Part shown: positions 9,423-18,946 of the stretch, piece by piece | How positions within the stretch are numbered: the first letter of the stretch is position 1 | Layout: each line of letters opens with the position of its first letter | NCBI GenBank assembly: GCA_033851955.1 | Contig: JAWSVK010000003.1 | Coordinates: 62,001 to 126,000, forward strand | Source: Profundibacter sp033851955 | GTDB lineage: Bacteria; Pseudomonadota; Alphaproteobacteria; Rhodobacterales; Rhodobacteraceae | Direction: 5' to 3' | DNA length: 64,000 bases | Program-made: the position numbers and the translations under genes | The notes under the pieces: model-generated | What the model was told of the DNA's origin: nothing | What the model saw: the letters and a program-made list of their open reading frames with translations, nothing else | The model's database searches: none

Positions 9423-10712
9423 ATGGAAAACCTACATTTATTACTGGGACAAACCTTGTCGTTTAACGGCGATCCGTTTCATAGCGCCATTGACGAGGCC
9501 TGTACATTTGAGCGCCGTGGCGCGGTGCTGATTGAAGATGGCATAATCACCGATGTTGGCCCTGCCGATCGGTTGGTTGCAGCCAACCCGCAGGTCTCTA
9601 CTACTGATTATGGCAAGGGGCTGATAACGGCCGGCTTTGTGGACGCCCATGTACATTACCCGCAAACCGCAATCATCGCCAGTTGGGGCAAACAGCTGAT
9701 TGACTGGCTCAACACCTACACCTTCCCCGAAGAAACCCGCTTTGATGATCCTGCCTATGCAGAGGATATTGCCAGCCGATACCTTGATCTAGCGGCAGCC
9801 AATGGCACCACCACCGTCGCCAGTTTTTGCACGATCCATCCGGCCAGCGTTGACGCGCTGTTCACAGCCGCCGCGGCCCGCAATATGCGGATTGTCGCGG
9901 GCAAAACCTGCATGGATCGAAACGCACCGGATGGTCTGCGTGACACGGCCAAATCCGCCTATGACGACAGCCGCGCCTTGCTGGAGAAGTGGCATGGAAT
10001 GGGCCGCGCCAGCTATGCGATCACGCCGCGTTTTTCACCAACGTCCACACCGGAACAGCTCGAAGCGCTTGGTGCACTTTGGTCCGAGCATCCCGATTGC
10101 CTGATGCAAACGCACCTGTCCGAGCAGTTGGACGAAATCGAATGGGTAGCGCAATTGTTCCCCGATGCCCGCGACTACCTTGATACCTACGAGAAATTCG
10201 GCCTGCTGCGCGAAGGCGGGCTGTTTGGCCACGCCATCCACCTGACGGACCGCGAAAAGGATCGCTTGCGCGAGGTGGACGCCGCCCTGATCCATTGCCC
10301 GACTTCGAACACCTTTATCGGGTCCGGCCTGTTTGACATGGGCGGTTTGATGGCCGCCGGACACCGCATTGGGCTGGCCACGGACACCGGCGGCGGCTCC
10401 TCGTTTTCGATGCTGCGCACCATGGCCGCGGCCTATGAAATTGGGCAGTTGACCGGCACTTCCCTGCACCCAGCGCAGCTCTATTGGCTGGCAACAGCCG
10501 GCAGCGCCCGCGCCCTGCGCATGCAAGATAAAATCGGCAATCTCGCCGTGGGGCATGAGGCCGATCTTGTCGTTTTAGACCTCGCCTCAACCCCTGCCAT
10601 CGCCCAGCGCGAAGCCCGCGCCGAGGACATTTGGCAATCCCTGTTCCCGACCATCATGATGGGGGATGATCGGGCAATTGCTGACGTCTGGATTGGTGGG
10701 CAGCGTGTTTGA
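9423..10712 (+). CDS. guaD: Guanine deaminase
   Basis: 429 residues of the amidohydrolase superfamily. It hydrolyses guanine to xanthine and ammonia. Zinc-site motifs are all present: GFVDAHVHYPQ (HxH), the GuaD-specific WGKQLIDWLNTYTFPEE, QTHLSEQLDEI, GHAIHLT and ATDTGGGSSFSM with the catalytic aspartate. A GAGAGG site lies just upstream of the ATG. It transcribes away from mgtE. Another purine-base deaminase is encoded at 11561-12901 in the opposite direction, so this stretch groups guanine and oxidised-guanine salvage. Confidence 0.93.
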   Translation: MENLHLLLGQTLSFNGDPFHSAIDEACTFERRGAVLIEDGIITDVGPADRLVAANPQVSTTDYGKGLITAGFVDAHVHYPQTAIIASWGKQLIDWLNTYTFPEETRFDDPAYAEDIASRYLDLAAANGTTTVASFCTIHPASVDALFTAAAARNMRIVAGKTCMDRNAPDGLRDTAKSAYDDSRALLEKWHGMGRASYAITPRFSPTSTPEQLEALGALWSEHPDCLMQTHLSEQLDEIEWVAQLFPDARDYLDTYEKFGLLREGGLFGHAIHLTDREKDRLREVDAALIHCPTSNTFIGSGLFDMGGLMAAGHRIGLATDTGGGSSFSMLRTMAAAYEIGQLTGTSLHPAQLYWLATAGSARALRMQDKIGNLAVGHEADLVVLDLASTPAIAQREARAEDIWQSLFPTIMMGDDRAIADVWIGGQRV

Positions 10713-10861
10713 GTGTGGAGCGTGTTGAGTGATGAAGGCTAAGCTGTTCGCCCGTGTTTAAGGCCCAAATTCAAAGAGGACGGCTGTCCGCTTCGAGCCC
10801 AAAGTTGCACTGAGTTAATAAAAAGATATAGTCTCAGCCGAGTATTTTAGGAGGCTACAAT

Positions 10862-11356
10862 TTGATCGACAACAATCTGGAAACTACAGCCGAGGCCAAA
10901 GTAGCCGCGCTTGGCGGCTTTTTGGAAGGTATCAGCTATCTCAATCGAGATAGACGAAATCACTTCGGAGAAGCTTTCAGCGTCAGTGCAACCAATGTTG
11001 CCGACCTGATCGCGGAGCTAAAGGCCCTTTTTGCACATATTCCCGATTTGGAACTGAGCTTTGATAGCGCTTTTGTGGGTGGATTTCGTCAGTTAGAACA
11101 AGATATTAAGTCGCAGATTCTTACAGACCCATACGTTGTCGATGAGAGTCGGACAGGCGAACTGAATTCTTATTTGTCTTTCAAGGTGATGGATCGCCTA
11201 GATGAAATCGCGGACTTGAAAGACTGTGTGTCGCCACAAAAGCTGGTTGGCGGTTATGGAGGAAATGAGCTTTCGATGACTTTCTATTGGATAGCAACTC
11301 CATCTCTATCCTATGTTATCTATTTCTCAGGCGGGAGCCTCCATCCAGCGCAATGA
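10862..11356 (+). CDS. Hypothetical protein, AT-rich gene
   Basis: 164 residues, no family recognised. It looks like a soluble, mostly helical protein in the first half (AALGGFLEGISYLNR, VADLIAELKALFAHIP) and ends with a strand-rich segment. No signal peptide or membrane segment is visible. TTG at 10862 is taken as start because AGGAGG (10849-10854) is 7 bases upstream. Base composition and codons are visibly less GC-rich than the neighbouring deaminase genes, and a broken-looking spacer lies on each side. Both suggest an acquired gene. Confidence 0.65.
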   Translation: MIDNNLETTAEAKVAALGGFLEGISYLNRDRRNHFGEAFSVSATNVADLIAELKALFAHIPDLELSFDSAFVGGFRQLEQDIKSQILTDPYVVDESRTGELNSYLSFKVMDRLDEIADLKDCVSPQKLVGGYGGNELSMTFYWIATPSLSYVIYFSGGSLHPAQ

Positions 11357-11560
11357 GTTAGGAGTGCAACGGCAGCTAGGTCCGCGTCGCTGACTTCCAG
11401 ACCTCATTGCCTTTGCAAGCAAAGGCAGCGCCCGGACCATTTCGGGGTTCCGCCCGTTTGAACCTGAAACGATCCCCCAGATCGTTTCCTAGACGGATCA
11501 AACCCCCATGGGGAGGGCGCTTCGCACCCACCCCGAGGTCCTTGCGCGGCACTTAATTGA

Positions 11561-12901
11561 TCACTCCTGCATCAAGCCGTGCGCCAATCTGTTCTGCCGT
11601 TCAATCACCCGTGGCAAATCAATCGTTGCCATTTGCCCGTCGCGCACCACTTGGCGGCCTTCGACAAACAGGTCGCGCACTTTGGTCGGGCCAGCCAGTA
11701 ACAAGGCTGCCGGATCCCAGCTGCCGGCGCTTTCCACGCAGCTGACGTCCCAGATCGCAACATCGGCGCGTTTGCCGACAGTCAATTGGCCGCAATCATC
11801 ACGGCCCAAAACAGCCGCCCCGCCACGGGTGGCGATCTCTAGGCTTTCGCGGGCAGACATGGCGTCGGCGCCGTTTTGCACCCGTTGAAGCAGCATCAAT
11901 TGACGCGCTTCGCCCATCAGATTGCCAATATCATTGCTGGCCGATCCATCCACGCCCAGCGCCACTTTGACGCCCGCGTCCCGCATGGCGCGCACCGGCG
12001 CAATGCCAGATCCAAGCCGGCAGTTTGAACAGGGGCAATGGGCAACGCCCGTGCCAGAGCGTGCGAACAGGTCGATCTCTTGGCCGTCGAGTTTCACACA
12101 ATGGGCATGCCAAACATCATCACCCGTCCAGCCCAGATCCTCGGCATATTGGCCCGGACGACAACCAAATTTTTCCAGACTATAGGCGATGTCTTCGTCG
12201 TTTTCGGCCAGATGGGTGTGCAGCATCACCCCCTTGTCCCGCGCCAGCAGGGCAGACTCTCGCATCAGATCGCGGCTGACCGAGAAAGGCGAGCAAGGCG
12301 CCAAGCCAACCCGCACCATCGCCCCCTCAGAGGGGTCATGGAACTTGTCGATACAGCGAATGCTGTCGGTCAGAATATCGGCCTCTCGCTCGACCAGACT
12401 GTCGGGTGGCAGACCGCCGTCGCTTTCGCCAATGCTCATCGAGCCGCGGGTCGGGTGGAACCGCAAGCCAACTTCGTGTGCTGATTCAATTGTGTCGTCT
12501 AAGCGACTGCCATTGGGGTATAAATACAGATGGTCCGACGACATCGTGCAGCCTGACAAGGCCAGTTCGGACAGCCCTATCATGGCAGAAACCCGCATTT
12601 CTTCTGGCCCAAAACGCGACCAGATCGGGTAGAGCGTTTGCAACCAGCCAAACAGTAAAGCGTCCTGCCCGCCCGGCACAGCGCGGGTCAGGGTTTGATA
12701 CAAATGATGATGCGTGTTCACCAATCCCGGCGTTACAACACAGCCGCGTCCATTGATAATCTCGGCCCTCTCTACTGGTATGTCGGGGCCAATTTCTACA
12801 ATCACCCCGCCGCGCAATCGTATGTCAGCCCCCGCCAACTCGCGGCGTGTGTCGTCCATTGTGATTATAGTGTCGGCGTTTTGAATGAGCACATCGTTCA
12901 T
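11561..12901 (-). CDS. 8-oxoguanine deaminase (amidohydrolase)
   Basis: 446 residues. Motifs in order: VTPGLVNTHHHLYQTLTRAV (HxH pair), PIWSRFGPEEM, CTMSSDHLYLYP, MLHTHLAEN, WHAHCVKL and LGVDGSASNDIGN. This set is that of 8-oxoguanine deaminases, which convert 8-oxoguanine to uric acid, rather than of guanine or cytosine deaminases. Start ATG at 12901 is used; the longer reading frame upstream overlaps the hisN-type gene and lacks a signal. It follows that gene by 4 bases, so the two form an operon. An alternative is the related atrazine chlorohydrolase-like group; the DHLYLYP block favours 8-oxoguanine. Confidence 0.82.
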   Translation of the reverse strand: MNDVLIQNADTIITMDDTRRELAGADIRLRGGVIVEIGPDIPVERAEIINGRGCVVTPGLVNTHHHLYQTLTRAVPGGQDALLFGWLQTLYPIWSRFGPEEMRVSAMIGLSELALSGCTMSSDHLYLYPNGSRLDDTIESAHEVGLRFHPTRGSMSIGESDGGLPPDSLVEREADILTDSIRCIDKFHDPSEGAMVRVGLAPCSPFSVSRDLMRESALLARDKGVMLHTHLAENDEDIAYSLEKFGCRPGQYAEDLGWTGDDVWHAHCVKLDGQEIDLFARSGTGVAHCPCSNCRLGSGIAPVRAMRDAGVKVALGVDGSASNDIGNLMGEARQLMLLQRVQNGADAMSARESLEIATRGGAAVLGRDDCGQLTVGKRADVAIWDVSCVESAGSWDPAALLLAGPTKVRDLFVEGRQVVRDGQMATIDLPRVIERQNRLAHGLMQE

Positions 12902-12905
12902 TTGG

Positions 12906-13718
12906 TTAGCCCTCTGGTGTGTCCTGTAAAATGGCCAAAGCGGCGGCATGTACTTCGGCATTTGCAGCCGCCAAAACGCGGCCACCCTCATGGGCCGGTG
13001 CGCCGCGCCAATCAGTCACGATGCCACCCGCCGCCTGCACCACTGCGATTGGCGCTTGCACATCATAGGCTTGCAACCCCGCCTCGACCACCAGATCAAC
13101 GTGGCCCGCCGCCAACAGCGCATAGCCGTAGCAATCCATACCATAGCGCGTCAGTTTAACCTGCTTTTTCAACAGATCAAATCCGCCGCGCTCATTCGCA
13201 GAGCCAACTTCGGGAAAAGTGCTAAGCAAAATACACTGCGTCAAATCTTGTGATGCGCGCGTTTGCAAGGTAACTTCACCATGCGGACCGGTCATCCGTG
13301 CCTCATTCAGCCCGCCAATGAAACGCTCGCCAATATAGGGCTGCGTGATCATGCCATAGAACGGCCCATATGCATCACGTACCGAAATCAGCACACCCCA
13401 CGTCGGCGTGCCGCTGATATACCCGCGGGTGCCGTCGATTGGGTCCAACACCCAAGTCAGCCCACTGGTGCCTTTGCTATAGCCAAATTCTTCGCCCAAA
13501 ATGGCGTCCTGTGGCCGCATCTCGGCCAAAACGCCCCGCATCGCCTGCTCAGCGGCACGGTCGGCAATGGTTACCGGATCAAACGCCGCTGGCTCTTTGT
13601 TGTCAGCTTGCAGCCCAGGACTGCGAAAATAGCGCAGCGTTTCGATCTGCGCCACATCGGCCAAGGCATGTGCGGTCTGCTTTAGGCTCTCTTGTTCAGC
13701 ACTGCTTAAATCGGCCAT
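12906..13718 (-). CDS. hisN: Inositol-monophosphatase family, histidinol-phosphatase type
   Basis: 270 residues. Metal-binding motifs of the family are GEEFG (near residue 76), WVLDPIDGTRGY (about 88-99) and the C-terminal AYDVQAPIAVVQAAGG. The GEEFG/DPIDGTRG form is that of HisN-type histidinol-phosphate phosphatases, the penultimate step of histidine synthesis in actinobacteria and many alphaproteobacteria. A general inositol-1-phosphatase role cannot be excluded. It overlaps nothing upstream and lies directly before the 8-oxoguanine deaminase gene. Confidence 0.8.
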   Translation of the reverse strand: MADLSSAEQESLKQTAHALADVAQIETLRYFRSPGLQADNKEPAAFDPVTIADRAAEQAMRGVLAEMRPQDAILGEEFGYSKGTSGLTWVLDPIDGTRGYISGTPTWGVLISVRDAYGPFYGMITQPYIGERFIGGLNEARMTGPHGEVTLQTRASQDLTQCILLSTFPEVGSANERGGFDLLKKQVKLTRYGMDCYGYALLAAGHVDLVVEAGLQAYDVQAPIAVVQAAGGIVTDWRGAPAHEGGRVLAAANAEVHAAALAILQDTPEG

Positions 13719-13830
13719 CTGCCCCGCCCTTTTCTAGATATCAGGCACTGTTGCGATATCAGACGGTTGGCGTCAAGCTGTGCTGAGGCCGTCAGATGAA
13801 GGACTGTTGTGGTTGGGGCAGTTTTTACGC

Positions 13831-14214
13831 CTAAGCCACATCGCTCATTACGCGGGCCAATTCAAACAGACGGCGGCGTTGGTTTTGCGGCATCGCATAA
13901 TACGAGCGCACAAGTTCAAGCGCCTCTTTATCGGCCATGATATCAACAGGCATATCCGTCTTGAACGCTCCGCCCACATGTTGGCCATTGGTTTCCTGCG
14001 ACATTTCATTGAAAAAGAAGCTGATTTCGACATCAAGTACATCGGCTATGTCCCACAAGCGCGAGGCGCTGACGCGGTTCATACCGGTTTCGTATTTCTG
14101 AATTTGCTGGAACTTAATTCCAACCTTTTCAGCCAATTGTTGCTGCGTCATTCCAACCAACCAACGGCGGTGACGAATGCGCTTACCAACATGAATATCA
14201 ACCGGGTGTTTCAT
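13831..14214 (-). CDS. XRE-family transcriptional regulator
   Basis: 127 residues. Residues 8-65 form a Cro/CI-type helix-turn-helix: RIRHRRWLVGMTQQQLAEKVGI then FQQIQKYETGMNRVSASRLWDIADVL. A short helical tail follows (ALELVRSYYAMPQNQRRRLFELAR). This length and tail are common in a Rhodobacteraceae regulator family with several paralogues per genome. It stands alone and faces a 348-base intergenic region shared with the quinone oxidoreductase gene, which may be its target. Codon use matches the surroundings. Confidence 0.88.
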   Translation of the reverse strand: MKHPVDIHVGKRIRHRRWLVGMTQQQLAEKVGIKFQQIQKYETGMNRVSASRLWDIADVLDVEISFFFNEMSQETNGQHVGGAFKTDMPVDIMADKEALELVRSYYAMPQNQRRRLFELARVMSDVA

Positions 14215-14562
14215 TTTTATTCCTTAATCAATATTTACAACAAACTATCCCTACCGGATACACGTATATCTACTTTCGCCACTATACTCACGGCCCCCCT
14301 TCTGCCAACCTGTCCTTATGTCTATGTTATTGTGTAAAATTTATGCTTGATACGCAAACCTTTCAACGATTGTTGACCAAACGGTGATAACGCGGGGTTC
14401 TCGTTAACTATCACCACTGCAAGTTACGTTACGTAACCTTGGATTGAATTCAAGCTTTTTGTTCGCTTACCCCTCCAAGGTCCAATCTCTTTACCTAAGT
14501 CAACATTCCGGTTATCCCCCACTTCTAGGCAGAAAATTAACAACAGGTCATGGACATCAAAT
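14215..14562. promoter_or_regulatory. Divergent intergenic region, regulator / oxidoreductase
   Basis: 348 bases without a gene, AT-rich, between the divergent XRE and quinone-oxidoreductase genes. The only sharp motif is the 10-base palindrome GTTACGTAAC at 14428-14437 (inside a longer repeated GTTACGTTACGTAAC). It is a reasonable candidate operator but nothing ties it to the XRE protein directly. No RNA gene was recognised. Confidence 0.4.
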
Positions 14563-15522
14563 ATGCGCGCTTTTCAACTTCAAAACACAACACAACCCGC
14601 GCAGATCGCAGATATCGAAACCCCGAGCCCCAAAGCGGGTGAGGTGCGCATTCAAATCAAAGCCTGCGGTTTGAACTTTGGCGATCTTTTGATGGTCAAA
14701 GGCACCTATCAAGAAAGCCCTGAGTTGCCCTTCACTTTGGGCATGGAGCCGGCAGGCATTGTGGATGCCTTGGGTGACGGCGTCAGTCACCTAAAGGTGG
14801 GCGACAGGGTTGCGGTTTACCACGGGCATAGTGGGTTGGCCGAATATGGTTGCTTTCCAGCGCAAAATTGCAACCTGTTGCCGGACGATATGCCGTTTTC
14901 GGTGGGGGCTGGATTTCTGGTGGCCTATGGCACCTCGCATTTGGCGCTTGAGCATCGCGCACGGCTTAAGGCTGGGGAAACCCTGCTGGTTTTGGGAGCG
15001 GCTGGCGGCATTGGGTTGACGGCGGTTGAAATCGGTAAACGGATGGGGGCGACGGTGATCGCCTGCGCACGAGGCGCGGAAAAGCTGGCGATTGCGGCCA
15101 AGGCTGGGGCAGATCATCTGATCGACAGCGACACGCAGGATTTGCGCGAGGTGGTCAAATCGCTGGGTGGGGCGGACGTGGTTTATGATCCGATCGGCGG
15201 TGATCTATTTAAGGCGGCGCTGCGGGCATGCAATCCCGAGGCGCGGATCATTCCGTTAGGCTTTGCCAGCGGTGACGTGCCACAAATCCCTGCCAACATC
15301 CTTTTGGTCAAGAATATCGAGGTGATCGGCTATTACTGGGGCGGCTATCTGAAATTCGCCCCCAAGGTGCTGCACGACAGTTTGGATACCTTACTGGAAT
15401 GGTATGCGGCGGGGGAATTGAGCCCGCACATCAGTCACACCCTGCCGCTGGAACGTGCCGATGAGGCGCTGGAACTGCTGCGCTCGCGCAAATCAACAGG
15501 CAAGGTTGTGGTGACGGTTTAG
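14563..15522 (+). CDS. NADPH:quinone oxidoreductase family protein
   Basis: 319 residues of the zinc-free medium-chain dehydrogenase/reductase family. The N-terminal GroES-like part has KACGLNFGDLLMVKGTYQ and the conserved PFTLGMEPAG. The Rossmann domain has LVLGAAGGIGLTAVEIGK for NAD(P)H binding, and DVVYDPIGG follows. Such enzymes reduce quinones or activated double bonds in the cytoplasm. The start ATG is the first plausible one and follows a weak purine-rich site. Downstream (15523-15760) there is only intergenic sequence, then the 3' end of the acyltransferase pseudogene. Confidence 0.9.
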   Translation: MRAFQLQNTTQPAQIADIETPSPKAGEVRIQIKACGLNFGDLLMVKGTYQESPELPFTLGMEPAGIVDALGDGVSHLKVGDRVAVYHGHSGLAEYGCFPAQNCNLLPDDMPFSVGAGFLVAYGTSHLALEHRARLKAGETLLVLGAAGGIGLTAVEIGKRMGATVIACARGAEKLAIAAKAGADHLIDSDTQDLREVVKSLGGADVVYDPIGGDLFKAALRACNPEARIIPLGFASGDVPQIPANILLVKNIEVIGYYWGGYLKFAPKVLHDSLDTLLEWYAAGELSPHISHTLPLERADEALELLRSRKSTGKVVVTV

Positions 15523-15760
15523 AATGACAATGGCTACAAGGGACCGTTTTTCTGCTCACGTCCTGATCTCGAGGCAAGCCCGCAGTCGGTGCTCACTCTT
15601 TGTCAACAACGCGTCCGTCAAATTTGACCGCGTGTAAAACCATCCTCCTGATACTGCCCATTTTGTGCCGTCATAGCGTTTTCAAAAACGAGTAAACCTT
15701 CGCCAAGGGGCTCGCTGGCGCTGGGATCGCAGCACGCGCCAGCCATCTTCGCCGCCCCCC

Positions 15761-16693
15761 CTATGGTTGGCGCTTTAACTTGGCCAACACCAAAGTACTG
15801 AGCCAAACTATCGAGAATGAGATTACGACAGACAAGAAGGCCGTGAGCGCTTGAAACAATAAACCATTGCCCAACTGAATTCCGCTGGCCCAAAAGAGCA
15901 AGACTGGAAAGCCATGCAAGAGATACACAGACATGGTATTTTGACCCAGCAACACGAGGCATCTTGACCGCAGTGGCAACACGCCAAGAAATGCCACTGA
16001 CGTAATAATCCCAGCCGTTATTGCGATGGCCCGATAAGCAAACCCTGGGGTGTCCAAAGGCATATTTGAATAAGGATCCACGCCCCACAGCCATTCAATA
16101 TTCACGTAATCAGAGACCAAAAGTGCGGTGCAGAAAAGTACGCCGAATAATACAGACATTGGAATGCGGTACCGCTTGACCGTTTCAAAAATTCGGGCTG
16201 CATAGAGGTGACCAAACAAGAATGCTGGGAAAAATACGAGGGTCCGTGAAAGGCTGAGTTAGGCCACGATCGCATCAATAGAGCCTGCCACAAGCGCGGC
16301 AAAGACGCTGAAAAGAAAGGGGTGTGGCAGCCTTAAAACAAACGGTAAAAAGATTTTCCAAGTCAAAAGGCAAAACAAAAACCAAATGATCCACGCTGGA
16401 GTGTATAAATTCACGACCCGATCCGGCGCGAGATAACCAAGCGAGAAATAATAGGCGAGTTGAAAGACCACTAAAGGAAGCAGCAGCTGCTGCCCCATCC
16501 TGCGCAGGTCACTTGCATCAAGATGCGATTTTGAGAATGCACCACTGATCATCACAAATGCAGGGATATGAAAGGTATAGATCGCGAAATACAGGCGGCT
16601 ATAACTCTCCTGTCCCTCGAGCAAATGCCCCCAAACGACCAACAGGATCAGAGCCCCGCGGGCAATGTCCGGAAGCTCGCGTCTTGTCGTCAT
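15761..16693 (-). pseudogene. Acyltransferase 3 family gene interrupted by in-frame TAA
   Basis: The first 144 codons from ATG 16693 encode the start of a membrane acyltransferase (RELPDIARGALILLVVWGH with the family's conserved R and H, then helices). A TAA at 16261-16259 interrupts the frame. The same frame continues as LSLSRTLVFFPAFLFGH, the family's conserved arginine-and-FFP motif, to a stop at 15761. No bases are inserted or deleted; one substitution (probably from a Tyr TAC/TAT codon) explains it. Total reading length of 310 codons is normal for this family. The C-terminal part could reinitiate from TTG 16219, but the conserved loop would be lost. It is either a recent null allele or a sequencing error. 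Confidence 0.8.
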
Positions 16694-16805
16694 AGAACCT
16701 ACCTCAGCGGGTTTCTTGCTCTGCATGATGCCCCTTCCGGCCCTTCGTCGATGTTTTTCAATCATCATTCAACTTTAAAACCTAAATTGGCACTAAAGGC
16801 CCTCT

Positions 16806-18686
16806 TCACGGCCGTTCCGGCAGAAAATGGTCACGTAACCTATGCTTTTGATCAAGTGTCTCCCCTAAAAGGATCGCGCCCGCACGTGTTAGGTGATTGC
16901 CATCCTCTGAAATCAACTGTCCATCATGGGTGACTTGCGGGCAACCTCCGTCGGGATCACAAAGCGCTGCCACAAAGTCCAAATAGGTAATGCCGTCAAT
17001 CCGTTTCAATGCGTCGTTGGTCTGAATGAGGTCTGGATTGGGGGCCGTGCGAAATTTCGGGCGCTCTGGCAATGTCAGACGCAGCAGGCTCTGCACAGAG
17101 ACCTTGCCAAAGCTTTTGGGGCCGGTCAAAATCAACGGTGCCGTTGACATATTTCGAATATTTTCTATCGTTTCAACAACGTAAGGGGCCTGCCAAGCGC
17201 TCCAACTTGAGGCCAAAACAATCACGTCAGCACGTGTAACAGCCTTGATCATTGCGGGGCTGCTGTATCGGTCGTATTGACCACATTCAACGGACTCCCA
17301 AATGTGGCGCAACGGCTCATCCGCGTCACCATCCAAAAAGAACGGCGCACAGATATGTGAAATGGTCCAAAAGGATACATCCAGATCTTGCAAGATTTGC
17401 CGTTCATTCAAAACGTTCAACAGGTCTCGGCCAAAACTGTCGCCGATGATTGCAACCTTTGGCCGCCTGTCCGTTTCGATGAAAGCGCGGCGCTCATAAG
17501 GGCGACCAATTTGGCGCTGATACCCGCTTGCCATAAGCCGAGTGGTGGCCAAAAGTTTTTGGTCATCCGCATCAAAGCGCTTCATCGGCAGGGCTGTGAA
17601 ATACCCCAGTAACGCCGCGCTGATCAGCGCAACGGCTCCGGCCCCTAACACTGGCGCCCGCAAACCGGCAAAGGTCTTTGATGGGCGGCGAAACGGTTGC
17701 TCGACAAAGTACCAAGTGGCGGTGGACAGCACTAAAATGCAAGCTATCAGAATAAGTGCGGTGGCAGGTTCGGAGGTTTCATAGCCTTCAATTCGGGCCG
17801 CAACAAAGACGGGTTGATGCCAAAGGTAGGCGCTGAAACTGATCAGGCCAACAAAGCGCAAGGGGCGCAATCGCAAAATTTTGGCGGTGAAATTAGTGCC
17901 GCGCGCATACATCAGCACCAAAGCCGTGCCCAGAGTTGGTAAAAGCGTAAGATAGGAGGGAAACAGCGTCGTGTCATCATAGATGAAAAAGCTAAGACAC
18001 AAAGCGCCAAGGCCCAAGGTCGCCAGCCCATTGTTACCTTTGTTTTCCCGTTTGGCACACCAGAGCGCGGCCAGTGATCCCAACAGAATTTCCCAGAACC
18101 TTGAGGGGGAAAAGAAGTAATTCCCACGTGGTTCATTGCGCCAACCCCATTCACTTAGCGCAAATGACGCAAGCAAAAGCACTGCGGCGACCACCCAAAA
18201 CCCGGGTTTTCGGCCAAGGCGAAAGGCGACGAGTGCGATCAACGGGAACAGGATATAGAACTGTTCCTCTATTGCGAGGCTCCAGGTATGAAGCAAGGGA
18301 ATAAGTTCAGCCGCTGGCGCAAAATAGTCGACAAAATCAATGAAGAAGAAGTTGGACAGAAACAACACCGAAAAGAACGCGCTGGCTGAAAAGTCTTGGA
18401 TTTGCGAGGGAGTCAGAACCAGCCACGCATAGGCTGAAATGACCACGAGCATAAAGAAAAGAGCTGGAAAAATCCGGCGGGCGCGGCGGGCATAGAAGTC
18501 GCGGAAAGTGAAGCTCCCCTGCTCAAGGTCACGCAGGATGATCCCCGTGATCAAGAACCCTGAAATGACGAAAAACACATCCACACCCGCAAAGCCGCCG
18601 GGCAACCATGCAAATCCAGCATGCGAAATAATGACCGAGCTCACTGCCAGAGCCCGCAGCCCGTCGATTTCATTTCTATAGGCCAT
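16806..18686 (-). CDS. OafA-type acyltransferase with C-terminal SGNH domain
   Basis: 626 residues. Residues 1-350 are the acyltransferase-3 membrane domain, opening YRNEIDGLRALAVSSVIISHAGF, followed by GVDVFFVISGFLIT and the FYARRARRIFPA loop. The last 250 residues are an SGNH-type domain with VAIIGDSFGRDL (Ser block) and EDGNHLTRAGA (Asp-x-x-His block). Such fused enzymes O-acetylate lipopolysaccharide or other surface glycans; the membrane part brings the acetyl group across and the SGNH part transfers it. ATG 18686 has GGAGA upstream and the conserved YRNEIDGLRA directly behind it, so it is preferred to 18719. Confidence 0.9.
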   Translation of the reverse strand: MAYRNEIDGLRALAVSSVIISHAGFAWLPGGFAGVDVFFVISGFLITGIILRDLEQGSFTFRDFYARRARRIFPALFFMLVVISAYAWLVLTPSQIQDFSASAFFSVLFLSNFFFIDFVDYFAPAAELIPLLHTWSLAIEEQFYILFPLIALVAFRLGRKPGFWVVAAVLLLASFALSEWGWRNEPRGNYFFSPSRFWEILLGSLAALWCAKRENKGNNGLATLGLGALCLSFFIYDDTTLFPSYLTLLPTLGTALVLMYARGTNFTAKILRLRPLRFVGLISFSAYLWHQPVFVAARIEGYETSEPATALILIACILVLSTATWYFVEQPFRRPSKTFAGLRAPVLGAGAVALISAALLGYFTALPMKRFDADDQKLLATTRLMASGYQRQIGRPYERRAFIETDRRPKVAIIGDSFGRDLLNVLNERQILQDLDVSFWTISHICAPFFLDGDADEPLRHIWESVECGQYDRYSSPAMIKAVTRADVIVLASSWSAWQAPYVVETIENIRNMSTAPLILTGPKSFGKVSVQSLLRLTLPERPKFRTAPNPDLIQTNDALKRIDGITYLDFVAALCDPDGGCPQVTHDGQLISEDGNHLTRAGAILLGETLDQKHRLRDHFLPERP

Positions 18687-18946
18687 CAGGTCTCCGATAA
18701 ATCGCTCAAAGCGGCACAAAATTCAGTGCGCCTGTGTGGTTCTGCTACATTTATCGGGTTTCTACCAAAGATATAGATCGGCGCTTTGTTTTTTTTCGAG
18801 TGTGGTTTTGTTTCACAGGCAATCGATACTTTGTTGGTTAAGTTTTTTAGCGGGTAAAAGAGGCTGGTCTTGAAACGTGGCGGTTTAGGCGAAACCTTGA
18901 GTAAATAGCGACTTACAAGCGTTAAGATATTTACTTCCATTGAACT

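Noticed and set aside
15618..16094. A 158-codon minus-strand frame
   Set aside because: Another frame of the acyltransferase pseudogene; no motif or ribosome site.
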